Of a DNA stretch of 64,000 bases, positions 47,601 to 59,600 are shown piece after piece. Each line of letters begins with the position of its first letter. Position 1 is the first letter of the stretch. Both the position numbers and the translations under genes were made by a program. The DNA is from Imbricaverruca yamaguchii (Eukaryota > Arthropoda > Thecostraca > Neoverrucidae), in contig JAOTOL010001346.1 of assembly GCA_034440575.1 (NCBI GenBank), forward strand, positions 560,501 to 624,500, read 5' to 3'. The notes under the pieces are model-generated. The model was not told where the DNA came from, made no database searches, and was given only the letters and a program-made list of their open reading frames with translations.

Positions 47601-50600
47601 TTATTGCCGGTCCATTGCATTATGCCAAATGATGAAATGAGTCTGAGACTGTTGTATTGTTTCTCAGACTGTTGTGTGTCTCAAGTTGCTCACATCAGTC
47701 TCAAGATACTGCAACTTGTGCCAGACTTGCGCATTTTCCTCTTATGCGTCCTGCTTCCTTTCTTAAACTGCGCACCATTGAGGTCGGCATCCGATCACGT
47801 CCCACTGTGGGAAGGGGATATATCCTGCCCCTGCTTAACTTGAAAAGTTACGGACCGATTTCGTTGTTTTGGCATGCCGGAAGTGCGGCGTTCGATTCCC
47901 CGCGGGGCTCGCCCTTCTCGCCAGGATCAGAGGCAGGCGACGCCATATGGCCTCAGCTGCTCAGTGTGTCATAGTCACAACCACCACCTTGTTGCTTTTG
48001 GCGACAAGCGACAGAGCTCAACAGGATGATCCGAGAGAAGTCAAGTATGTTGACCTGCTTGTTACATGTCGTGTCGCAGGTCAGTCCAAAGCTTAAAACG
48101 TGATCTACTGGGCGAAGTTTCTATTTCAGTCGAGCGTCATGAAGCTAAGCATCACAGAAGCAGCATTTGTGTGCCATCATGCGGTCTGCATCCTAAGATT
48201 GCCAAGAAAGGCGTCCAGAAGTAATACTCAGATCGAGATCATGGTGGATCACGTGGCATTCCAAGGTCAAATATTGATTATGGTCCTATTCACATGCGAT
48301 GTATGCTTTTACACCAGGCGTTTGCCAGGAACTCGACGGAAGCTCGAACTCGACATAATGTGTTCCAGGTCACGGGGTATTCGAAAATGACTTCTTGAAG
48401 CAAAAAATGAAAAATATAATTCAGTGTGGAGGGCTGCATGGTTTTGGACAACGGCAAACGCCAGTGCCGCGTATCCTGCCTCCAAAAATGACCTCAAACT
48501 GTGCGTTGACGATGTGCGACGCTTAACCCGCCCCACCCCGTCTCTCCGGTCAGATCCTCACATCCTGTCTCTGGGTGATAGTAACCCCCTCTAAAATCCA
48601 AACCAAGCGTCGCACGAAAACGAAAGAGGTGTCATCGGAAAGCGCTCGATGAGTAGGGCCCGGTTCCACATCGAAAACAATTTCCACCTAAAAGCGGGTT
48701 AATTTCTTACAATTCTCAGACCATCATTGGACATTTGGTATGCCATATATCAGTTATTTGAAACTTGAAATGTGCTATGAATGTTCACAACCTGGATCTG
48801 AATCATGCATATGGAGGTTTTTGGAAAAGATAGAAGATGTCGGAAAAATGACGCATAATTCGGTTCAATTTTGGCAATTTTGACAAGCACGTTGCACACA
48901 AAAAATCTTAGCTGGCAACATTATTACCCAATTAATACGTTGCCAATTGGTGATTTTTTTCTTCTGTGCACTTTATTTCAATGAAAGGTCATGGGAGATG
49001 GCGTCGCTCACGCACGGCCCCATAGGCAGCTATAGTTTCATTTTGGCCACAAGCTGTATAATTTATGTGCTGATGGATATTGAAAGGTCACATTGGTATC
49101 GCTGCTCGTTCTTGAACATTTTGGCATTTTGGGACCATCGTCCACTTCGCCTTCCTTTCTGATTCCAATTAAGTTTTGTTGCTAAAGTCTTTCCAAAAAT
49201 ATACTCCCCAGAGTCCAAGACATGTCATTCGCAACCTTATCAACCTCCCTTGTGGGGGCGGACGGGGTAAGTTGCTCGTCTCACAATCGAAAGGTTGTGG
49301 GTTCGAGCCTCAACTGTCGCTACTCTTCGCCCGCGACCAATCGGCGTGAGAGATTGGGCTACATGACTCAACGGTCGACGTGTCGTAAAACCAAACCACC
49401 ACCCTCTTGTGAGATCACTTTTTGAGAGGAGAAAGTGTTTGGGGGTTTTATATCTCGTGAGATTGCCGTGTACCTTGGGCACTGCTGCATGTCTCAGGTT
49501 GGTGTGCTGTGTCTCAGCTGCTGCCATACTTCCCAGGTGCTAATGTGTGCCCCAGGTAATCCTGAGTGCTTCAGGCTACTCTCTTCCTCAGGACGACGAT
49601 GTGTGTCTCAGGCTACTGGCACGTGCCTCAGGGTGATGCTGCTGCAGGAGGAGCTGTTGCAGACGCTGGCCGTGTGCCAAACGGCGCGGCAGTCCATCTG
49701 CCAGGCGCAGGCCCACTTCACGGCTGGCGGACTGGGCGTACTGGCCAACTACCGCCACCGGCAGACACTGCGCACCGTGCTGCGGCCCCTGCACACCATC
49801 AAAACACTGGTACTGCGGCCCCTGCACACCATCAAAACACTGGTACTGCGGCCCCTGCACACCATCAAAACACTGGTACTGCAGCCCCTGCACACCATCA
49901 AAACACTGGTACTGCGGCCCCTGCACACCATCAAAACACTGGTACTGCGGCCCCTGCACACCATCAAAACACTGGTACTGCGGCCCCTGCACACCATCAA
50001 CACACTGGTATTGCGGCCCCTGCACACCGTCAACACACTGGTATTGCGGCCCCTGCACACCATCAAAACACTGGTACTGCGGCCCCTGCACACCATCAAC
50101 ACACTGGTATTGCGGCCCCTGCACACCGTCAACACACTGGTATTGCGGCCCCTGCACGCCATCAAAACACTGGTATTGCGGCCCCTGCACACCGTCAACA
50201 CACTGGTATTGCGGTCCCTGCACACCGTCAACACACTGGTATTGCGGCCCCTGCACACCGTCAACACACTGGTATTGTGGCCCCTGTACACCATCAACAC
50301 ACTGGTACTGCGGCCCCTGCACACCATCAAAACACTGGTACTGCGGCCCCTGCACACCATCAAAACACTGGTACTGCGGCCCCCGCACGCCATCAAAACA
50401 CTGGTACTGCGGCCCCTGCACACCATCAACACACTGGTATTGCGGCCCCTGCACACCGTCAACACACTGGTATGCGGCCCCTGCACACCATCAACACACT
50501 GGTATGCGGCCCCTGCACACCATCAACACACTGGTACTGCGGCCCCTGCACAACATCAAAACACTGGTACTGCGGCCCCTGCCACCATCAAAACACTGGT

Positions 50601-53600
50601 ACTGCGGCCCCTGCACACCATCAAAACACTGGTACTGCGGCCCCTGCACACCATCAAACACTGGTACTGCGGCCCCTGCACACCATCAAAACACTGGTAC
50701 TGCGGCCCCTGCACACCATCAAAACACTGGTACTGCATCCCCTGACACCAACAAAACAGTGGTACTGCGGCCCCTGCACACCATCAAAACACTGGTACTG
50801 CGGCCCCTGCACACCACAAAACACTGGTACTGCGCCCTGCACACCAACAAAACAGTGGTACTGCGGCCCCTGCACACCATCAAAACACTGGTACTGCGGC
50901 CCCTGCACACCATCAAAACACTGGTACTGCGGCCCCTGACACCATCAAAACACTGGTATTGCGGCCCCTGCCACCATCAAAACACTGGTACTGCGGCCCC
51001 TGCACACCATCAAAACACTGGTACTGCGGCCCCTGCACACATCAAAACACTGGTACTGCGGCCCCTGCACACCATCAAAACACTGGTACTGCGGCCCCTG
51101 CACACCATCAACACACTGGTATTGCGGCCCTGCACACCGTCAACACACTGGTATTGCGGCCCCTGCACACCATCAACACACTGGTATTGCGGCCCCTGCA
51201 CACCATCAACACACTGGTACTGCGGCCCCTGCACAACATCAAAACACTGGTACTGCGGCCCCTGCACACCATCAAAACACTGGTACTGCGGCCCCTGCAC
51301 ACCATCAAAACACTGGTACTGCGGCCCCTGCACACCATCAAAACACTGGTATTGCGGCCCCTGCACACCATCAACACCACTGGTACTGCGGCCCCTGCAC
51401 ACCATCAAAACACTGGTACTGCGGCCCCTGCACACCATCAAAACACTGGTACTGCATCCCCTGCACACCAACAAAACAGTGGTACTGTGGCCCCTGCACA
51501 CCATCAAAACACTGGTACTGCGGCCCCTGCACACCATCAAAACACTGGTACTGCATCCCCTGCACAGCAACAAAACAGTGGTACTGCGGCCCCTGCACAC
51601 CATCAAAACACTGGTACTGCGGCCCCTGCACACCATCAAAACACTGGTACTGCGGCCCCTGCACACCATCAAAACACTGGTATTGCGGCCCCTGCACACC
51701 ATCAACACACTGGTACTGCGGCCCCTGCACACCATCAAAACACTGGTACTGCGGCCCCTGCACACCATCAAAACACTGGTACTGCATCCCCTGCACACCA
51801 ACAAAACAGTGGTACTGCGGCCCCTGCACACCATCAAAACACTGGTACTGCGGCCCCTGCACACCAACAAAACACTGGTACTGCGGCCCCTGCACACCAT
51901 CAAAACACTGGTACTGCGGCCCCTGCACACCATCAAAACACTGGTATTGCGGCCCCTGCACACCATCAACACACTGGTACTGCGGCCCCTGCACACCATC
52001 AAAACACTGGTATTGCGGCCCCTGCACACCATCAACACACTGGTACTGCGGCCCCTGCACACCATCAAAACACTGGTACTGCGGCCCCTGCACACCATCA
52101 AAACACTGGTACTGCATCCCTGCACACCAACAAAACAGTGGTACTGCGGCCCCTGCACACCATCAAAACACTGGTACTGCGGCCCCTGCACACCATCAAA
52201 ACACTGGTACTGCGGCCCCTGCACACCAACAAAACAGTGGTACTGCGGCCCCTGCACACCATCAAAACACTGGTACTGCGGCCCCTGCACACCATCAAAA
52301 CACTGGTACTGCAGCCCCTGCACACCATCAAAACACTGGTATTGCGGCCCCTGCACACCATCAAAACACTGGTACTGCGGCCCCTGCACACCATCAAAAC
52401 ACTGGTACTGCGGCCCCTGCACACCATCAAAACACTGGTACTGCGGCCCCTGCACACCATCAAAACACTGGTACTGCGGCCCTGCACACCATCAAACACT
52501 GGTATTGCGGCCCCTGCACACCGTCAAACACTGGTATTGCGGCCCCTGCACACCATCAAACACTGGTATTGCGCCCCTGCACACCATCAACACACTGGTA
52601 CTGTGGCCCCTGCACAACATCAAAACACTGGTACTGCGGCCCCTGCACACCATCAAAACACTGGTACTGCGGCCCCTGCACACCATCAAAACACTGGTAC
52701 TGCGGCCCCTGCACACCATCAAAACACTGGTATTGCGGCCCCTGCACACCATCAAACACACTGGTACTGCGGCCCCTGCACACCATCAAAACACTGGTAC
52801 TGCGGCCCCTGCACACCATCAAAACACTGGTACTGCATCCCTGCACACCAACAAAACACTGGTACTGCGGCCCCTGCACACCATCAAAACACTGGTACTG
52901 CGGCCCCTGCACACCATCAAAACACTGGTACTGCATCCCCTGCACAGCAACAAAACAGTGGTACTGTGGCCCCTGCACACCATCAAACACTGGTACTGCG
53001 GCCCCTGCACACCATCAAAACACTGGTACTGCGGCCCCTGCACACCATCAAAACACTGGTATTGCGGCCCCTGCACACCACAACAAAACACTGGTACTGC
53101 GGCCCCTGCACACCATCAAAAGCGGTCAACACACTGGTACTGCGGCCCCTGCACACCATCAAAACACTGGTACCCCTGATACACCATCAAAACACTGGTA
53201 CTGCGGCCCCTGCACACCATCAAAACACTGGTACTGCATCCCCTGCACACCAACAAAACACTGGTACTGTGGAACGGCCCCTGCACACCATCAAAACACT
53301 GGTACTGCGGCCCCTGCACACCATCAAAACACTGGTATTGCGGCCCTGCACCGTCAAAACACTGATGCGGCCCCTGCACACATCAAAACACTGGTACTGC
53401 GGCCCCTGCACACCATCAAAACACTGGTACTGCGGCCCCTGCACACCATCAAAACACTGGTACTGCGGCCCCTGCACACCATCAAAACACTGGTACTGCA
53501 GCCCCTGCACACCAACAAAACAGTGGTACTGCGGCCCCTGCACACCATCAAAACACTGGTATTGCACCCCTGCACACCAACAAAACAGTGGTACTGTGGC

Positions 53601-56600
53601 CCCTGCACACCATCAAAACACTGGTACTGCGGCCCTGCACACCATCAAAACACTGGTACTGCGGCCCCTGCACAAAACACTGGTACTGCGGCCCCTGCAC
53701 ACCATCAAAACACTGGTACTGCGGCCCCTGCACACCATCAAAACACTGGTACTGCGGCCCCTGCACACCATCAAAACACTGGTACTGCGGCCCCTGCACA
53801 CCATCAAAACACTGGTATTGCGGCCCCTGACACCATCAAAACACTGGTACTGCGGCCCCTGCACACCATCAAAACACTGGTACTGCGGCCCCTGCACACC
53901 ATCAAAACACTGGTACTGCACCCCTGCACACCAACAAAACACTGGTACTGCGGCCCCTGCACACCATCAAAACACTGGTACTGCGGCCCCTGCACACCAA
54001 CAAAACACTGGTACTGCGGCCCCTGCACACCATCAAAACACTGGTACTGCGGCCCCTGCACACCATCAAAACACTGGTACTGCGGCCCCTGCACACCATC
54101 AAAACACTGGTATTGCGGCCCCTGCACACCATCAAAACACTGGTACTGCGGCCCCTGCACACCATCAAAACACTGGTACTGCGGCCCCTGCACACCATCA
54201 AAACACTGGTACTGCGGCCCCTGCACCATCAAAACACTGGTACTGCGCCCCTGCACACCAACAAAACAGTGGTACTGCGGCCCCTGCACACCATCAAAAC
54301 ACTGGTACTGCGGCCCCTGCACACCAACAAAACACTGGTACTGCGGCCCCTGCACACCATCAAAACACTGGTACTGCGGCCCCTGCACACCATCAAAACA
54401 CTGGTACTGCGGCCCCTGCACACCATCAAAACACTGGTACTGCAGCCCCTGCACACCATCAAAACACTGGTATTGCGGCCCCTGCACACCATCAAAACAC
54501 TGGTACTGCGGCCCCTGCACACCATCAAAACACTGGTACTGCGGCCCCTGCACACCATCAAAACACTGGTACTGCGGCCCCTGCACACCATCAAAACACT
54601 GGTACTGCGGCCCCTGTACACCATCAAAACACTGGTACTGCGGCCCCTGCACACCGTCAACACACTGGGTATTGCGGCCCCTGCACCATCAAAACACTGG
54701 TATTGTGGCCCCTGTACACCATCAAAATACTGGTATTGTGGACCCTGCACACCATCAAAACACTGGTACTGCATCCCCTGCACACCATCAAAACACTGGT
54801 ACTGCGGCCCCTGCACACCATCAAAACACTGGTACTGTGGCCCCTGCACACCATCAAAACACTGGTACTGCGGCCCCTGCACACCATCAAAACACTGGTA
54901 CTGCGGCCCCTGCACACCGTCAACACACTGGTATTGCGGCCCCTGCACCATCAAAACACTGGTACTGCGGCCCCTGCACACCATAAAAACACTGGTACTG
55001 CGGCCCCTGCACACCAGCAAAACACTGGCACTGCGGCCCCTGCACACCATCAAAACACTGGTACTGCGGCCCCTGCACACCAGCAAAACACTGGTACTGC
55101 GGCCCTTGCACACCATCAAAACACTGGTACTGTAGCCTCTGTACACCATCAAAACACTGGTACTGCGGCCCCTGCACGCCATCAAGACACTGGTACTGCG
55201 GCTCTTGCACACCATCAAAACACTGGTACTGTAGCCTCTGTACACCATCAAAACACTGGTACTGCAGCCCCTGCACACCATCAAAACACTGGTACTGCGG
55301 CCCCTGCACACCGTCAACACACTGGTATTGCGGCCCCTGCACCATCAAAACACTGGTATTGTGGCCCCTGTACACCATCAAAATACTGGTATTGTGGACC
55401 CTGCACACCATCAAAACACTGGTACTGCAGCCCCTGCACACCATCAAAACACTGGTACTGCGGCCCCTGCACACCATCAAAACACTGGTACTGCGGCCCC
55501 TGCACACCATCAAAACACTGGTACTGCGGCCCCTGCACACCATCAAAACACTGGTACTGCGGCCCCTGCACACCGTCAACACACTGGTATTGCGGCCCCT
55601 GCACCATCAAAACACTGGTATTGTGGCCCCTGTACACCATCAAAATACTGGTATTGTGGACCCTGCACACCATCAAAACACTGGTACTGCATCCCCTGCA
55701 CACCATCAAAACAGTGGTACTGCGGCCCTGCACGCCATCAAAACACTGGTACTGTATCCCCTGTTCCCTGCGCACCATCAGAACACTGGTACTGTAGCCC
55801 CTGTACACCATCAACACACTGGTACTGCGGCCCCTGTATGCCATCGGAACACTGGTACTGCGACTCCTGCACGCCATCATAACTCTGGTACTGTATCCCC
55901 TGTCTCCTGCATACCATCATAAAACTGGTACTGTGTCATCTGCACACTGGCTGAACACTGGCACTGTGGCCCCTGTACACCATCAGAACACTAGTACTGC
56001 GGCCCCTGCACACCATCAGAACACCGATACTGTAGCCCCCATACACCATCAGAACACTGGTGCTGCATCTCTGCACACCATGGAAACATTAGTACCGCGC
56101 GCCATCAAAGCACTGGCACAATCACCATCAAATACTGATGCGACGCGCTGATTGCTTGCCGTCGAAAAGTGAGATCCTGCGTATTTAATAAAGTACTTTT
56201 TATTCATGCACTGCCCTAATTTTTATGGGTATGCCGAGAATGTTGAACCATGCTCCAAACTATCGCCAGTGGAATGTGTCTCACCCTTAAATTACAATAT
56301 ATTTTAAGGCTTGTAAGACCATATTCTGATGGATAACTGACATTCCAATTTTGTTCCTACTGCAGACCCAAGGATGGACGATCCTTATGTATCCATGCAA
56401 CATCGATAATCGTTCCTTAACCCTCCCCATCTTTCCGGTCCTATCCTCACACCCCATCTTGGGGCCCTGGGTCTTCATGACTTGCATCATGTTTTTTGTT
56501 TCAGGGAGTTCATTTTGGGGAGATTTGAAAACAATATGTTTTAAATAAAAAAGGAACGTGAATTCGATCGTGGCCCTACTTTCTGTTTGCCCATCCAAAA

Positions 56601-59600
56601 ATAGAAATTCTATTCTTATTTTGAAATTTAAAAATGATTAAATTATTTAGAGTTTTCAATTTTTTTTCATTTTTCTTTAACTATTGGGTGGAGGGGACCG
56701 AAAAAACGTTCAAAGTCAACTTGCTGCCATAACAAATGTTTTCTTTAACAAGAATCTTTGATTTTTGCTCTTATGGACAAATGTGCAAAACTAATAAGTG
56801 CTCAAAAATGGGAAAACGTTCATCTGGTGCATTTGTTTCGTTCCTAGATATAAGCAAATGCTGAAAGTTTCATTAAAGCATCTTTATCTGTTAAAGCGTG
56901 ACAACTGGTTGAACTTTTCTGGAGGTGACCTCACTTGACCCTGACTACTCGTTGACCATAGATTACCAGATGACCTGACCTAAACATTTTAACACTACAT
57001 GCCAAGTTGATGTGGGAAAATGTGTGCCAAATTTCGGCGCGCTGCCTTAGGAAAACCTTTAGGGGCTCTTATCAACCACCCTCGAAACGGCGCGGGTTAA
57101 CACGCTCACAGGAGGGGGTGGGAGGTGGGGGTACAGAATCCGTCCACCCATTCTGTTTTTTCCTCTGGATGATATTCCATTAACAGGCAGGGATGTTGTA
57201 ATTACATATTGGGACTATGTTGCAAATTGATAGGTGCATCTTATGCAAAAATGATTATTAATTTGCCGACTGCTGATTTCCAATCACCAAGCGTTCTCAC
57301 AGTTTCTCTGAAGAAATTCCGCCCGTATAGTAGAGGCATTGAATTTGTAGCTGAAGAGCTGGATGTTGATTCTCGCCAGCAAAAGACGGAAGCGCGGCTG
57401 GAGGATCTTCTGGGCGCCGAGGACTATCCGGGCTGCATCCACCTGCTGCAGGAGTGCATGAAGGCGGCCGCCACGTACCGCCACTTCAGCTGCGTGCGAG
57501 ACATGACCAGCAAGCTGCAGGACACGCTGGACATCGCCGAGGAGCGGCTGGATGTCGGGCTGAGCAAGGTACCGGCCGCCAGACGGACACGCCGGCTCTA
57601 GTGAACGTACGGCCAGCCGAGCTGCCGTAGGCGACGGTTGGTGCGCGTGGCCGAGCTGTGCAGTGAGCTGTGTCTCACGTGTCTGTTCTTGGGTGACGAC
57701 ACCGCTCAGCTGCGGTTGCAGATCGAGGTGTCTCCGATGCCCGGTCTCGGTACACCGGTCCGCGGGAGGGATGTTGCCACTGATATCGTCACCTGTGCAG
57801 GAGCGCCGCTCACACTGGCGAACTGTGCGGCTGTGTCCCGGCCGACGCCGCACCTCTCTTCTGCTGGCCGCCAGCTGGGCTCGGGTCAGCTGACGCCCCC
57901 CGCGTCTCGCCGGCAGCTGTGCACGCGCTGGGACGAGGCTCTGTACGCGCGTCTGCAGGAGGCCTACCTGATCCTGGGCAAGACTCAGATGGCCGCCGAC
58001 CAGCTGCTGATGCACATGACGTCGGCCGTGCACACGGCCAGCGGTCAGCTGGTGCTGAGCCACGCGCGACTGGCGCTCGACTCGCAGCACGACACGGCCG
58101 CCATCCAGAAGCGCCAGTTCGCCGACCTGTGCACGGTGAGGCGGGCTGCACTGACAGGTCTCGGCTGGCTCCTCTTCAACACTAGCTGTGACGTCAAAAC
58201 ACGCCAACAATATTACACATACCAAGTGACTAAATGAATCATAGGTTGTTTCACACTCATTTTTATGATAGTACAGTAAAAGTAGAGTATTCGAGAAAGA
58301 AATGATATAATAGTGTAGCTGAGTGCGGTCATATTTCACGAAAGTCAGTCCACGAGGTCAAAACTTTGTGGATACCAAAGCAGACTTCTTTTAGGTGCTG
58401 GTTTCCAAGTGTATCTTGTAATTCCAGGATACTGCGGCACGATGCACAGTGGTCATGCGCGGGTGCCAGTTAGGTGCGTCCATGTAGCGCTCCGAAGGCG
58501 TGTTGGAGTGAAGTTGGCTGAAAGTATGAAGCTGTGTATCATGCCTTGGTAATTTATAAAGCTGGAGCTTTTTGGATCACCAGGGCGTTCGTGTGAAATT
58601 ATCCTGCAGTGGTCAGAAGGTGTAGACTACGCTCTAAAGCTACAGAGCATATTGTCGAAGTTGCCATTGTTGACAGAGGGGGTTGTCGACGGCCTAATAA
58701 CACCTTGAGTTTGTAATAACATTGTGGCGAGGCTGTCTGGTGTTGCACAGAGAGCCGACAACGCCAGTTGTAGTCATGGAACCCAGGTGAAATTGATGAA
58801 ATTAGTGTGCAAGTTGGTGAGGGAAAATATAGCTTTCATCAACAAAATGCATGCGCCGTGTGCTTGAGCACAGCTATTATCGCAAATATCAAATTGTTAC
58901 ACGCAATTGTGTGGGTAAACTCCGATCAACTTTTAGTGTCGCACTAGGATAAAATGTCAGATTGCTGTCCAGAGCAACCTATCACATAACACACGACGTA
59001 CCACAGACCACTTCAGACACAGGTGATAGACAGACTACAGACAATAAACACAGACTGCATACCACAGTCCACAGACCGCAGACAACAGCTGACAGGCCAT
59101 AAACCACAGACGACAAATGGCCAACCATAGACCACGGACTACACACCACAGACAGCAGACAAACCACACACTGTCTACAGACGATTGACGGGTCACAGCC
59201 AACAAACAGACCACAGACGACAGACCACGGACTACACACCACAGACAGCAGACAAACCACACACTGTCTACAGACGATTGACGGGTCACAGCCAACAAAC
59301 AGACCACAGACGACAGACCACGGACTACACACCACGGATACTACACACCACAGACAGCAGACAAACCACACACTGTCTACAGGCGATTGACGGGTCACAG
59401 CCAGCAGACAGACCACACCACGACAGACCACGGACTACACACAACAGACAGCAGACAAACCACACACTGTCTACAGACGATTGACGGGTCACAGCCAGCA
59501 GACAGACCACAGACGACAGACCATGGACTACACACCACAGACAGCAGACAAACCACACACTGTCTACAGACGATTGACGGGTCACAGCCAGCAGACAGAC

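Noticed and set aside
50959..55797. Open frames of up to 1,612 codons on + and several hundred on - in the 33-bp array
   Set aside because: The unit length is a multiple of three, so every frame lacking a stop in the unit is open for long stretches on both strands. Apart from the exon 3 continuation, there is no family similarity or independent start.
49780..56145. CRISPR-like or other repeat-spacer array
   Set aside because: Units are contiguous with no unique spacers, and the sequence is a eukaryotic gene intron.
44477..58135. Assignment of the second gene to VPS54 rather than VPS50
   Set aside because: The order and wording of blocks (VSKKV.D.IL, GLGVLAN, EDYPG, SKLQDTL, LGKTQ.A.DQL) fit VPS50/syndetin; VPS54 lacks these in this order.
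57284..58339. Minus-strand 351-codon open frame
   Set aside because: Antisense shadow of GC-rich VPS50 exons 4 and 5; no independent similarity.
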